Positions 34,432 to 44,269 of a DNA stretch of 64,000 nt are shown here, piece after piece (positions within the stretch are counted from its first letter, which is position 1; each line of letters begins with the position of its first letter). Location of the stretch: NCBI RefSeq assembly GCF_902810435.1, contig NZ_LR778174.1, positions 1,844,501 through 1,908,500 of the forward strand, given 5' to 3'. Under the pieces are notes generated by a model that was not told the origin of the DNA, made no database searches, and saw nothing but the letters and a program-made list of their open reading frames with translations. Made by a program: the position numbers and the translations under genes. The DNA comes from Veillonella parvula (GTDB lineage Bacteria > Bacillota > Negativicutes > Veillonellales > Veillonellaceae).

Positions 34432-35515
34432 TTTCGGTAAAACCATACAAGTATCTACCTTTGGCGCGTCTCATGGGTATGCCATCGGCGGTATCGTGGA
34501 AGGCCTGCCTTGTGGACATACCATTGACATCGACGAGCTACAAGCCTTCTTAAGACGTCGTGCACCAGGTCAAAACCAATTACAGACGCAACGTAAAGAA
34601 GCCGATATACCTGAATTCTTAGCAGGTATGGTAGATGGCATGCTCAGTGGATCTCCATTGGCATTTATGATACGCAATACATCACAGCACTCCGGTGATT
34701 ACAATAACTTGCGCGATATCCCACGCCCATCGCACGCAGACTTTACGGCTCGCATGCGCTACGGTGATAAGGTAGATATGCGAGGTGGCGGCCACTTCTC
34801 GGCACGTCTAACAGCTCCACTTTGCGTGGCTGGTGGCATCGCCCTTCAACTACTACGTGAAAAAGGTATCGAAATTCACGGTCATTTAAAACAAGTTGGT
34901 ACAATCCAAGATACTCCTATCGATATGGTTCATCCAGATATGAAAGCACTTTTTGAAATCGCTACAGAACCTATCGCTATGGTCGATGCAGACAAGCGTT
35001 CTGAAGTAGAAAACTTGGTCATGAAACTCAAAAAAGATGGGGACTCCACAGGCGGTATTGTTGAGGTTGTGGCTACGGGATTACCAATCGGTCTTGGCAA
35101 TCCAAACTTTGATGGCATCGAGAACCGATTAGCTCGCGTTATCTTTGGCGTACCTGCCATCAAAGGTGTGTCCTTTGGAGGTGGCTTCGACATGTGTTCT
35201 CGCCTTGGCTCCGAGGTGAACGATGCTTTCACCATGGACGGCGATACAATCACAACAACTACCAATAATAGCGGTGGCATTCAAGGCGGTATCACCAACG
35301 GCTTGCCCCTCGTTATGCAAGTGGGCATTAAGCCTACTCCATCCATTTATAAGGAACAACATTCTGTGTCGCTTTCACAAAAAGAGGACACATTACTCAC
35401 CATCAAAGGTCGTCACGACCCATGTGTAGCACTCCGTGCAGTACCTGTTATCGAAGCCGTTACGGCCCTCGTCATTCTTGATTTCTTAGGAGATATTGAC
35501 CATGAACTTAGATGA
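34421..35515 (+). CDS. aroC: Chorismate synthase
   Basis: A 364-residue FMN-dependent enzyme that makes chorismate from EPSP. Motifs: FGASHGYAIGGIVEGLP, RRRAPGQNQLQTQRKE, RPSHADFTARMRYG, MRGGGHFSARLTAP, GGDS-type DSTGGIVEVV and RHDPCVALRAVPVIEA. The ATG at 34421 is eight bases after AGGAGG; the ATG at 34415 is too close. It overlaps the end of aroA by 11 bases and its own end overlaps pheA, so translation is coupled. Confidence 0.95.
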   Translation: MASNFGKTIQVSTFGASHGYAIGGIVEGLPCGHTIDIDELQAFLRRRAPGQNQLQTQRKEADIPEFLAGMVDGMLSGSPLAFMIRNTSQHSGDYNNLRDIPRPSHADFTARMRYGDKVDMRGGGHFSARLTAPLCVAGGIALQLLREKGIEIHGHLKQVGTIQDTPIDMVHPDMKALFEIATEPIAMVDADKRSEVENLVMKLKKDGDSTGGIVEVVATGLPIGLGNPNFDGIENRLARVIFGVPAIKGVSFGGGFDMCSRLGSEVNDAFTMDGDTITTTTNNSGGIQGGITNGLPLVMQVGIKPTPSIYKEQHSVSLSQKEDTLLTIKGRHDPCVALRAVPVIEAVTALVILDFLGDIDHELR

Positions 35516-36641
35516 AGTACGCGTTAAAATTAACGATATAAACGACCAAATGCTCGCCCTCTTCAAAGAGCGCATGGAACTTTCTAAGGACGTAGCGGCT
35601 GCAAAAAAGGAAATGAATAAGGCCATTTACGATGCCAAACGAGAGCGTGATATCCTCGACAAGGTAACGAAAGATGCTGGTCCAGACCTCGATCTATATG
35701 CACGCCGTTTTTTTGAAGCATTATTTAGCTTGAGTCGCACATACCAATCTGAGCAGTTATTCCAAGACAATGAATTCACGTTGAAAATGAAAAAAGCCAT
35801 TGAGCAATCCCCTACCTTGCCACCTCAACGGGGCAGTGTAGCTTGCGCCGGCGTATTTGGCAGCAATGCTCAAATGGCGTGTGATAAATTATTACCTCTC
35901 AGCCAAATCCATTATGTAACAGGTTTCCGTTCCGTATTCGATGCCGTAGAATCCGGCGAATGTCAATTTGGTGTATTACCTATCGAAAACAGCTCCAATG
36001 GGTCTGTAAAAGAAGTATATGACCTCTTAGAAGAGCGCAAATGCTATATAGTCCGCGGCACGCGCCTCTGGATATCTCACGACTTGCTCGTGAAAAAAGG
36101 CACAAAACTAGAAGATATTCATACCATAATTTCCCACCCTCAAGCGTTGGGCCAATGTAGTCACTTCCTAGATAAGTTAGAAGGCGTAGAATTACGCTCC
36201 TATGACAATACAGCTCGAGCTGCACAGCTCGTAGCAGCTAGTGATGACCCTGGAGTAGCGGCTATCGCAGCACCTCAATGTGCAGACCTATATAATTTGT
36301 CTCCATTATTGAGAAATATCCAAAATAGCGATAACAACTATACGCGCTTTATCTGCATTAGTAAGGATTTCCACGTATACCCAGGAGCCAATAAAATCTC
36401 AGTAGTAACGACTGCAAGTCATGCTCCAGGCGGGCTTGGTACATTGCTCACCAAGTTTGCTAATATCGGTGTGAACCTTACAAAACTCGAGTCCCGTCCG
36501 ATCGTAGGACATAACTTTGAATTCTTGTTCTACCTCGATTTAGAAGCATCCTTGGCAGATCCAAAAGTACTTTCCGTATTGGCAGAGCTCCACGCATCGC
36601 AAGATAAATTCCGCTTGCTCGGTAATTATCCTGAAAATTGA
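35502..36641 (+). CDS. pheA: Bifunctional chorismate mutase / prephenate dehydratase
   Basis: A 379-residue P-protein. Residues 1-85 are an AroQ chorismate mutase (VRVKINDINDQMLALFKERM, then KAIYDAKRERDIL). Residues about 110-285 are prephenate dehydratase (VACAGVFGSNAQMACD, FGVLPIENSSNGSVKEVYDLL, HPQALGQCSHFL, DNNYTRFI with the catalytic Thr-Arg-Phe). Residues 300-379 form an ACT domain (LGTLLTKFANIGVNLTKLESRP) that binds Phe for feedback. The ATG at 35502, seven bases after AGGAGAT, is preferred over the in-frame TTG at 35496. It commits the pathway to phenylalanine. Confidence 0.95.
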   Translation: MNLDEVRVKINDINDQMLALFKERMELSKDVAAAKKEMNKAIYDAKRERDILDKVTKDAGPDLDLYARRFFEALFSLSRTYQSEQLFQDNEFTLKMKKAIEQSPTLPPQRGSVACAGVFGSNAQMACDKLLPLSQIHYVTGFRSVFDAVESGECQFGVLPIENSSNGSVKEVYDLLEERKCYIVRGTRLWISHDLLVKKGTKLEDIHTIISHPQALGQCSHFLDKLEGVELRSYDNTARAAQLVAASDDPGVAAIAAPQCADLYNLSPLLRNIQNSDNNYTRFICISKDFHVYPGANKISVVTTASHAPGGLGTLLTKFANIGVNLTKLESRPIVGHNFEFLFYLDLEASLADPKVLSVLAELHASQDKFRLLGNYPEN

Positions 36642-36709
36642 TATTTTCCTCTATGGTAGTGCTTATTAATGGCATATATAGTACAATGGATATAGTTTTA
36701 AAACTCCAA

Positions 36710-36741
36710 TGGCTAATAGGTGACAGCCTATTAGCCATTTT
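36710..36741 (+). terminator. Hairpin between pheA and aroEK
   Basis: TGGCTAATAGG - TGACAG - CCTATTAGCCA then TTTTG: a perfect 11-bp stem, with the aroEK ribosome site 14 bases later. Likely a partial terminator or attenuator that lowers expression of the last gene. Confidence 0.6.
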
Positions 36742-36765
36742 GTGTATATTGACCTAGGAGGTCCT

Positions 36766-38001
36766 ATGAAATTTGGTTTACTTGGCCGTACGTTGGGCCA
36801 TAGCTTTTCCCCACGCATCCACAATGCTTTGGGAAATACTAATTATGAATTATTTGAACGAGAACCGAGCCAACTGCAAGAGTTCTTTGCAGACCAAGAA
36901 TTACAAGGTATTAATATTACCTTCCCTTACAAGGTTAACGCCCTTGAAGCTTGCGATGTAGTAGACCCTCGCGCAGAACGCATTGGCTGTGTAAACACGA
37001 TGGTCCGTAAAGACGGCAAATGGCACGGTTACAATACAGACTACGATGGATTTGTATTTACTCTAAAACACGCTGGCATCGATGTATCCGGTAAAGAATG
37101 TATCATCCTTGGCGATGGTGCCTCCTCTGCTACGGTTCACGTGGCTCTTGAAGATCTAGGTGCTAAGAGCATCACGCATCTATCTCGTAAAACAGCTCCG
37201 CTCTATACTGATGCACCTAATTACTACGAAACAGCACAAATTATTATTAACTGCACACCTATTGGTATGTATCCGCATAATCCAGCTAACCTCATAGATA
37301 TTATGCAATTTTCTAAATTAGAAGGTGTTGTGGATCTCATCTACAATCCGCGCCGTACAGTTTTGCTTTTACAAGCAGAAATGATGAATATTCCGTACTG
37401 TGATGGTCTACCTTTCCTCGTAGCACAAGGTGTTGAGGCGGCTAATCATTTTCAAGGTGAAAGCTTTGGTACGAAAGAGATAGAACAAATCTTGCGAGAT
37501 GTGCGCCGTGAAAAGGAAAATATTATCCTCATCGGTATGCCTGGTGTTGGAAAAACAACAGTAGGCAGAGCAATCGGTAAAGAGATGGGCCGTACTTGGT
37601 TTGATGTGGATCACGAGCTGGAAAAAGAAATTGGCAATGTTTCTACCTATATTACAGAACAAGGGGAGGCTGCGTTCCGTGAAAAAGAGGCAGAAATGAT
37701 TGCAAAACTAGGCACCCAAACAGGACTTGTCATCTCCACTGGTGGCGGCTGTGTAACAGTACCTAAAAACTATGCACATCTGCGCCAAAATGGACGTATT
37801 TACCAATTAACACAACCTGTAGAAAAACTATCTACTTCAGGTCGTGTTCTATCTAGTGGCGGCATAGGACGTTTACGTGAACTCGAAGAAACTCGCACTC
37901 CAATGTATGAAAGCTTTGCACAATGCATCGTGGAACATAATCGCAATGCACCAGAAACAGTGGCAGCTATTCTCGAAGACTTTGAATCAAACTTATTGTA
38001 A
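36766..38001 (+). CDS. aroEK: Fused shikimate dehydrogenase - shikimate kinase
   Basis: A 411-residue two-domain protein. Residues 1-250 are AroE: LGRTLGHSFSPRIHN binds shikimate, Lys56 in NITFPYK and Asp92 in YNTDYDGF are the catalytic pair, and ILGDGASSATVHVAL is the NADP site. Residues about 255-411 are AroK: GMPGVGKTTVGRAIG (P-loop), DVDHELEKEIG, EKEAEMI and STGGGCV. It thus covers reduction of 3-dehydroshikimate and phosphorylation of shikimate, with possible channelling. AGGAGGT lies four bases before the ATG. Of the seven common steps only AroD is encoded outside the operon, in the convergent gene next door. Confidence 0.94.
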   Translation: MKFGLLGRTLGHSFSPRIHNALGNTNYELFEREPSQLQEFFADQELQGINITFPYKVNALEACDVVDPRAERIGCVNTMVRKDGKWHGYNTDYDGFVFTLKHAGIDVSGKECIILGDGASSATVHVALEDLGAKSITHLSRKTAPLYTDAPNYYETAQIIINCTPIGMYPHNPANLIDIMQFSKLEGVVDLIYNPRRTVLLLQAEMMNIPYCDGLPFLVAQGVEAANHFQGESFGTKEIEQILRDVRREKENIILIGMPGVGKTTVGRAIGKEMGRTWFDVDHELEKEIGNVSTYITEQGEAAFREKEAEMIAKLGTQTGLVISTGGGCVTVPKNYAHLRQNGRIYQLTQPVEKLSTSGRVLSSGGIGRLRELEETRTPMYESFAQCIVEHNRNAPETVAAILEDFESNLL

Positions 38002-38180
38002 GAGTTTATATAACGGTATTTATAAGATTGTTTCCTCTATATAAGTAAGGGCTTCTACATCTTTAGAAGTAAGAGCATTTACATCTGTATTTCTATATAA
38101 AGTCATTAATAAAAACATATATATTTTTTATATTCACCCTTCAAAAATAAATATACTACAAGAAATACAAAACATATAAA

Positions 38181-38206
38181 AAAGTCGGCTTTCGCCGACT
38201 TTTTTA
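38181..38206. terminator. Shared bidirectional terminator between aroEK and aroD
   Basis: AGTCGGC - TTTC - GCCGACT flanked by A6 and T7; it ends both convergent transcripts. The preceding ~180 bases are AT-rich without a gene. Confidence 0.88.
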
Positions 38207-38998
38207 ATGTACTTTTACCCGTTTATGTTGTTGTTCATCAAATACGCCATCTACGTCGATGGTATCTAGAATTCGTTTTAAAGCATGTACATCGATTTGC
38301 CCTGGCGCCGATGCTTTGCCAGCAGAGGCAAAGGTCATGGCATTTCCAAATAGAGCACCTGCAGTGCGTGTAACAGCACCTAGTTCTCCCATTGCCATCG
38401 TAATAATTGGATCCGAAGGATACAAAGCCTTTACTTCGGCTGTTGCTTCAAGGAGCGTCAATACATCACCAGTTGTGTGAGGCATAACGGCAATCTTTGG
38501 CACATCCGCTAAGAACTCTTTCATTTGAATGAGCCGATTTACAATGACTTCACGACTCGGCGTACCATGGAAATCATGGTTACTCATGATAATAGTGATT
38601 CCATGAACCTTAGCAAACTCTATCGTTTTAAGCATTCTATCTTGATCAAAGAATAACTCAATATCAATAGCATCCACCAATCCGGTAGGAATCAAACGTT
38701 CTAGCATTGTAAAGTAATCTTGTGTGGAAATCGTTCTTTCCCCACCTTCACCTTTTGTACGCCATGTAAAGAGCAACCCACGACCTTTCAGTTGTGGCTT
38801 GATGAGCATTAATAATTCAATGATAGCGTCAATGGAGTGGGCCCGCTCATAATAGTCAATGCGTAGCTCCACGACGTGACACGGTGTATTACATGCTACC
38901 GCAGTGGCATCTAGAATTTCTTTCATTGTTGTGCCCACAATAGGCACACATATTTTTGTACACTTTTCGCCGAGTACAGTATGACCGATACGGACCAT
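38204..38998 (-). CDS. aroD: 3-dehydroquinate dehydratase, type I
   Basis: A 264-residue class I dehydroquinase. ATG at 38998 with AAAGGAG upstream; the open frame begins 7 codons earlier. Motifs: CHVVELRIDYYERA, LLFTWRTKGEGG, ITIIMSNHDFHGTP with the catalytic His, and KIAVMPHTTGDVLTLL with the Schiff-base Lys, then MGELGAVTRTAGALFGNAMTF. It supplies the third shikimate step, missing from the facing operon. Being in a separate transcript, it would escape the aromatic attenuator. Confidence 0.95.
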   Translation of the reverse strand: MVRIGHTVLGEKCTKICVPIVGTTMKEILDATAVACNTPCHVVELRIDYYERAHSIDAIIELLMLIKPQLKGRGLLFTWRTKGEGGERTISTQDYFTMLERLIPTGLVDAIDIELFFDQDRMLKTIEFAKVHGITIIMSNHDFHGTPSREVIVNRLIQMKEFLADVPKIAVMPHTTGDVLTLLEATAEVKALYPSDPIITMAMGELGAVTRTAGALFGNAMTFASAGKASAPGQIDVHALKRILDTIDVDGVFDEQQHKRVKVH

Positions 38999-39157
38999 AA
39001 TAACTCCTTTCTGTCCCACACGGTGAGACTAATGACTTACCTTAAACTAACTATATACCAATATTTTTGTAAAAGCAATCAATCCACCCATATTGGATTG
39101 CTATTCACTAAAAGTGTATGAAAGCCTGTTATTATGCACTAAAACAGTATTCTTAGA

Positions 39158-40414
39158 TTAACGATTAATGTCATTTTTTGTTATATCATGTCGCACGGAT
39201 AGTTTCCGTGATTGGAATCCCATATAGAGTAATAACAAACCTGTAATACTAAATACATAGGATATCCCAATGTAGGTAGATACAATACTTGCGAACACAG
39301 GCCCTACCATAGAACCAAATTGTTGAGCTGTCGTCGTCATACCAAACATGCGACCTCTAAAGCTTGGATCCGTATTGAGAGTTACGGCTGCACTCAAAGA
39401 TGGGTTGATGCCCACAATACAAGAACCAATTAGCACTTGTAGTACACCAAACCACCAAATACCTACTGGTAAACTTTGAAGTAAGAGAACAACACCACTA
39501 CCAAGCATACAGTAGGAAATGGTTCTAAAGTAGCCACGGTGCTCACCAAGGCGCACCCATAAGTTAGTCGTTAAAGAACCAGCTAAACCACCGATACTAA
39601 GAATTGTACCCGAAATGATAGCAGCCCCTTCCATAGTGCCTTGCATATCACCTACATAAAGCGCCAAGATAGGCTGTAGCATCATGATCACACATTGCAT
39701 AAAGAAGAAAATCCATAAAAGTCTTACTAATACAGGTTGTTCTTGAACTACTTTAAAATCCTCTCGTAAAGATGTAGATTTTACCGGTTTTGAGGACTGT
39801 TCATTAGAAGCTATATTTTCTACATTTAGCTTTGGTTCTTTTACAAGGAACAATACTGCCAAAGTAGCAATGAATACGGCTATACCTGAAATATAAAACA
39901 CAGGACGCATACCTACAACACTTTCAACGGCACCGCCCAAAAATGGACCGACGACATTACCTAAAATTAGACCTGTTTGGAATATGCCGAGGGCACGGCC
40001 TACCTGTTTTTCATCCACACTGAGGGAGACCATGGTCATCGCCGCAGGATAAAAGCCATTAGCAAAACCTACTAAAGCACGGCCCATCAACAATTGGTAC
40101 TGATCCGTTACCATACCGATGAGAACATAACAAAAGGCAATTGCGAAACCAGCTCGTAGAGCCATCCGTTTCTTGCCCTTGTTATCTGCAATTTTCCCCC
40201 AAATTGGCGCCATAATGCCAGCGATTAGGAATGTAATACCAAAGACGAGGCCTGACCAAAGTGCCACATCATCCTTAGGAACACCGAGTTCCAACAGATA
40301 TATAGGCAAAAAAGGAATTATCATTGTATAACATATGGCTAACACCGTCATACTAGCTGTGATAATCCACACGTTGCGCATGCCACCTCGAGCATCATAT
40401 ACACTTGTACTCAT
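39158..40414 (-). CDS. MFS transporter (DHA1-like efflux)
   Basis: A 418-residue major facilitator with twelve membrane segments. PIWGKIADNKGKKRMALRAG is the loop 2-3 motif and GLILGNVVGPFLGGAVESVVG the antiporter motif C, which points to proton-driven export. It resembles tetracycline/drug efflux proteins of the MdtG/YfnC kind. GGGAGG gives the ribosome site. Substrate unknown; monocistronic. Confidence 0.88.
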   Translation of the reverse strand: MSTSVYDARGGMRNVWIITASMTVLAICYTMIIPFLPIYLLELGVPKDDVALWSGLVFGITFLIAGIMAPIWGKIADNKGKKRMALRAGFAIAFCYVLIGMVTDQYQLLMGRALVGFANGFYPAAMTMVSLSVDEKQVGRALGIFQTGLILGNVVGPFLGGAVESVVGMRPVFYISGIAVFIATLAVLFLVKEPKLNVENIASNEQSSKPVKSTSLREDFKVVQEQPVLVRLLWIFFFMQCVIMMLQPILALYVGDMQGTMEGAAIISGTILSIGGLAGSLTTNLWVRLGEHRGYFRTISYCMLGSGVVLLLQSLPVGIWWFGVLQVLIGSCIVGINPSLSAAVTLNTDPSFRGRMFGMTTTAQQFGSMVGPVFASIVSTYIGISYVFSITGLLLLYMGFQSRKLSVRHDITKNDINR

Positions 40415-40550
40415 GGTATCCTCCCTTCCGCATAAAATCGTTTAGATAAACTAATATACACATAAATCACTTTAAATTACAGTTCTACTTAGATTTCAAT
40501 CTATGTTACTATTCATAAAATGTTTTTACATTTTAATTTCATATATAAAG

Positions 40551-40577
40551 AAGAGCCGCATACGAAACGCGACTCTT
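40551..40577 (-). terminator. Terminator of the Rrf2 regulator
   Basis: AAGAGCCGC / GCGACTCTT with one G-U pair, followed on the minus strand by TTCTTTATAT; a moderate terminator. Confidence 0.6.
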
Positions 40578-40660
40578 TCCATAAAAACTAACTTAAAAGA
40601 TAGCTATACAATGTAGTAATTCGCAAAAATTGCTCATACAAAAACTTTAAAAGCTATCAA

Positions 40661-41080
40661 TTATTCCGTTGGAAATTTGTGATCCATTACATCTTGCAAG
40701 GAAACATGTTCCATAACATGTCGGAACTCATCTTGTAAATACTGCCACAATGGAGCTGTCAAGCAGTCATTAAACATAGGACACGGTTCTACATCATCTT
40801 CTAAACAAGACACGAGAGCAATGGAGTCCTCTGCGGCATATAAAATTTCATATACATTGTATTCAGATGGATCTTTCACCAAACGATATCCACCGTATTT
40901 GCCACGTCCACTTTTAACGAGGCCCGCGGAGGATAGACGAGATACAATCCCCTCTAAGTATTTATCGGAAAATCCTTGGCGTTCTGCGATCTCACGAATC
41001 GGTACATTTTTTTCTACCCCATGTTCTGCAATATCCGCCAATATCCGTAAGGCATAACGCCCCTTTGTAGATATTTTCAT
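40661..41080 (-). CDS. Rrf2 family regulator, IscR-like, with three cysteines
   Basis: A 139-residue Rrf2 protein: winged helix at residues 1-65 (MKISTKGRYALRILADIA, REIAERQGFSDKYLEGIVSRL, GRGKYGGYRL), dimer helix, and a cysteine loop with Cys92, Cys100 and Cys106 that should bind an Fe-S cluster, as in IscR/NsrR. CymR, the cysteine-metabolism regulator, lacks this set, so an Fe-S, redox or NO sensor is favoured. It is divergent from the NCS2 permease; no isc/suf genes are in this window. The target genes are unknown. Confidence 0.88.
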   Translation of the reverse strand: MKISTKGRYALRILADIAEHGVEKNVPIREIAERQGFSDKYLEGIVSRLSSAGLVKSGRGKYGGYRLVKDPSEYNVYEILYAAEDSIALVSCLEDDVEPCPMFNDCLTAPLWQYLQDEFRHVMEHVSLQDVMDHKFPTE

Positions 41081-41226
41081 AAGTTAACCTCTATATCATT
41101 CATAATATATTAATAGTATATCACAAATTCATACAAAAAATGGTGGGAAATATGATACACTATACATATATCGAAATATCTTTATTTAGGTATGATTTTA
41201 ATTTCATATAGGGAGGATTTTATCTA

Positions 41227-42594
41227 ATGTTAGATAAATTATTTCAACTCAGTGAACGTGGTACAACCGTTAAAACAGAAATTTTAGCAGGTATCACTAC
41301 GTTTATCACGATGGCGTACATCCTATTCTTGGCGCCAAACATTCTTAGTCTTGCAGGTATGGATAAGGATGCGGTCCTCATTGCCACAGCCTTAGGTGGA
41401 GGTCTTGTGACGATTGCTATGGGTTTATTCGTAAACTACCCAATTGCTCTCGCTCCAGGGGTTGGCCTCTTGGCATTTTACTCCTTTACCGTAGTTCTCG
41501 GTATGGGCGTATCTTGGCAAACAGCATTAGGTGCGGTATTCATTTCTGGTCTCGTTTTCCTCGTATTAACATTGACATCAATACGACAAATGATCGTTGA
41601 AGGTATCCCAGCCTCCATGAAAATTGCCATTACCGTTGGTATTGGTCTTTTCATTTCTATCATCGGTTTAAAGTTATCCGGCTTGATGGCTATCTCCATA
41701 AGTTTGTCTCCAAACTCCTTGGGTCAAGTCGTACAGACACATGGTAATCTAGTTCCTCCAGCATCTGAGGCTCTTTTAACGCTCGGTAATTTGCACAGTG
41801 GTGAAACATTGTTGGCACTATTTAGCCTCATCTTTACAGCTTTATTGATGGCTCGCAAAATTCAAGGTTCGCTCTTGATCGGCGTTTTAGTAACAACAAT
41901 CATCTCCTATGCGACAGGCCTTTCCACAATGCCTGAGAACTTCACCGTATTAGCCGTTCCTGATTTCTCCAAAGCAGCATTCTTGCAATTAGATATTCCT
42001 GGTGCTCTTCACATGGGCTTGATTACGATTATCTTCTCCTTCACATTTGTAGAATTATTCGACTCTATGGGCACTTTGATTGGTACCGCTACAGAGGCGA
42101 AAATCGCAGATCCTAAATCTGGTAAATTCCCCGGTCTTGGTAAAGCCATGACCGTAGATGCTATCGGTGTTAGTGCCGGTGCATTGCTCGGTACTTCTAC
42201 AATTACGGCTTTCGTTGAAAGTGCGGCAGGTGTAGGGGCTGGTGGCCGTACAGGTTTAACAGCTGTCACAACAGGCGTACTTTTCTTAATTTGCTTATTC
42301 TTGGCTCCATTGGTATCCTTGGTTCCAAATGCAGCCACATCTCCTGTTCTTATCATCGTAGGTGCCCTCATGTTAGGTGCCATTCGCAATATTGACTTCG
42401 ATGATTGGACAGAAGGCTTCTCTGCATTCCTCGTTATCGTATTGATGCCGTTCACATACAGCATCGCTAACGGTATCTCTGCAGGTCTCATTGCATACCC
42501 TCTACTCAAAATCATTGCGGGTCGTGCAAAAGAAGTTAACTGGATTATGTACGTATTAGCACTACTTGTTATCATCCGTTATGTATTCTTCTAA
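41227..42594 (+). CDS. NCS2 family purine permease (AzgA/PbuG-like)
   Basis: A 455-residue nucleobase transporter with about 13-14 membrane segments. The N-terminus FQLSERGTTVKTEILAGITTFITMAYILF and the repeated FVELFDSMGTLIGTATEAK, followed by GTSTITAFVESAAGVGAGGRTGLTAV, are characteristic of the AzgA subfamily (adenine, guanine, hypoxanthine). GGGAGGA is the ribosome site. No purine riboswitch is visible in the short leader. Confidence 0.9.
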   Translation: MLDKLFQLSERGTTVKTEILAGITTFITMAYILFLAPNILSLAGMDKDAVLIATALGGGLVTIAMGLFVNYPIALAPGVGLLAFYSFTVVLGMGVSWQTALGAVFISGLVFLVLTLTSIRQMIVEGIPASMKIAITVGIGLFISIIGLKLSGLMAISISLSPNSLGQVVQTHGNLVPPASEALLTLGNLHSGETLLALFSLIFTALLMARKIQGSLLIGVLVTTIISYATGLSTMPENFTVLAVPDFSKAAFLQLDIPGALHMGLITIIFSFTFVELFDSMGTLIGTATEAKIADPKSGKFPGLGKAMTVDAIGVSAGALLGTSTITAFVESAAGVGAGGRTGLTAVTTGVLFLICLFLAPLVSLVPNAATSPVLIIVGALMLGAIRNIDFDDWTEGFSAFLVIVLMPFTYSIANGISAGLIAYPLLKIIAGRAKEVNWIMYVLALLVIIRYVFF

Positions 42595-42699
42595 TTAATG
42601 TATGCCCATGATTATGCTATTAGTGAAAGCTACTTTATATTCGATAGCTATAAAATCACTAATACCTAAGAACAAAATATATGTAAATTACATCCACTA

Positions 42700-42756
42700 A
42701 AAGAACCTATCTCCAAAGATATTACCCTAATATCTAGGAGATAGGTTCTTTTTATT
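42700..42756 (+). terminator. Nested-hairpin terminator of the NCS2 permease
   Basis: Outer arms AAAGAACCTATCTCC and GGAGATAGGTTCTTT (42737-42751) enclose AGATATTA - CCC - TAATATCT (42717-42735); five T follow. Confidence 0.8.
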
Positions 42757-42831
42757 ATGTACTCTTTTACTAAACGCTAACATCGTATGGCATTACTGAA
42801 TCGTGCTATAGAGTCTTATTAGTGTTTAGTA

Positions 42832-44139
42832 TTAACGAATTGTTTTTACACCGATTAAGTCTGTACGACTTGGATCAATATCTTTTAATGGTACTACATG
42901 ATCTTTATAAAACTCTGCTTCAGATGCTTTCACAGGCACTTGGAAGAACAAGAAATATGCCATATTATCCTTGTACCAAGTAATACTGCGAACTAAGCCA
43001 TTATTTACATCACCTGTATACTGCACATCACCTGTTGGGGTAGAGTCAATCCACTGTACGTCATGATATTCTATTGGAACATATTCTTCAGGCCATACCG
43101 TATCCATAGAGTAGCTCATGCGAAAGACCATCGTATGATTTACCCAACGTCCGCTGCGTTCTTGATATTCTTGACCTTCCTTCCAATATACAGTTTCTAA
43201 TACATCATTATCATAAAAATGTGTAGCATAGTATGTATAGCCAAGAGGCAAGTAACTTGGTACAGATACGTTATAGGACAGCTTACGAGATGCATCAATT
43301 ACACCGCTAGGTAAGCCGATGGATTTACTCGTAAGTATAGGCCACTCAGAATTCGTATGTGTACGCAGTGGCAAACCAATAGTTTCAAAATGAGGTCTAT
43401 CTTGTTCACCATTTTGTTTAACACTTTGCGCATCGTTTTCTTCAACATGTTGCTTATCATTGCGTTCACCACGTAATCGAGTATCATCAGCGGCTACGTT
43501 AGTAAGAGGCCCTACAGAGTCTACAATTTTGCTTACAAAGTTTTGGTTTCTTGTAGAGGCAAAGTAGAGCATATATACTTTATTATCTTTTTCCCAATAA
43601 GCAATTTGAACAGAGTCGTTGCTAGAGCCTAAAGTATGTACAGGGACTCCATTAGGGGTAGTAAAGCTAACGGCATCATCAGCATTGTATTTTGTCTTTT
43701 CCAATATAGGCTTTACCACGGTATCGATAGCCCACCCCATGCGATACACAATATCTGTATTAGAGAAGGTTAATTTCTGACCATATTCTCCATTATGGCC
43801 CGTTTCCGTATACACGATTTCTAATACGTCATGATCTCTTGACTTTACATCACGTACTGCATAATCTTCAGGCATGTAAGATGGAATCTGTAAATCATAT
43901 CCAAAATAATTAGTAGTTGCCTCAATATTACGCTCTAGGATATCACCATTATCAAGTTGATCATACCACCGATAGCGATTCATTAGTTCTTTATTCTTTT
44001 CCACTGTATCAGTGGTAACTGTATGTCCATTTTCATCCACTAAAGGAGATAACGCACTAACTGATTGTACTCCAAAGCTGCCTATCACGGTAGCTAATAT
44101 TACCATGGCTAATAATGATTTTGTTATTTTCAATCTCAT
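42832..44139 (-). CDS. Secreted protein with two repeats of an uncharacterised domain
   Basis: A 435-residue exported protein. The ATG at 44139 follows a purine-rich site and gives a signal peptide (MRLKITKSLLAMVIL ... SVSA, about 29 residues). The mature part holds two related modules, LQIPSYMPEDYAVRDV ... DVLEIVYTETG near residues 85-150 and VSVPSYLPLGYTYYAT ... DVLETVYWKEG near 300-350, joined by a charged Asn/Glu-rich linker. The second module ends EFYKDHVVPLKDIDPSRTDLIG, shared with the downstream neighbour. It resembles DUF4367-like envelope domains, but I do not claim membership. Function unknown. Confidence 0.75.
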   Translation of the reverse strand: MRLKITKSLLAMVILATVIGSFGVQSVSALSPLVDENGHTVTTDTVEKNKELMNRYRWYDQLDNGDILERNIEATTNYFGYDLQIPSYMPEDYAVRDVKSRDHDVLEIVYTETGHNGEYGQKLTFSNTDIVYRMGWAIDTVVKPILEKTKYNADDAVSFTTPNGVPVHTLGSSNDSVQIAYWEKDNKVYMLYFASTRNQNFVSKIVDSVGPLTNVAADDTRLRGERNDKQHVEENDAQSVKQNGEQDRPHFETIGLPLRTHTNSEWPILTSKSIGLPSGVIDASRKLSYNVSVPSYLPLGYTYYATHFYDNDVLETVYWKEGQEYQERSGRWVNHTMVFRMSYSMDTVWPEEYVPIEYHDVQWIDSTPTGDVQYTGDVNNGLVRSITWYKDNMAYFLFFQVPVKASEAEFYKDHVVPLKDIDPSRTDLIGVKTIR

Positions 44140-44269
44140 AATTTCTGCTCTCTCTAAATTTAGATATTTATAAGTATATATTACCGAAGTAATCATTTAT
44201 CTATTACATTTTTTAACTCAGATCACTGACTTTCAAGAGTATTACGTACCATTAATAAATCACACCAGT

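Noticed and set aside
42009-42575. 188-codon minus-strand frame opposite the NCS2 permease
   Set aside because: Shadow frame within a clear permease gene.
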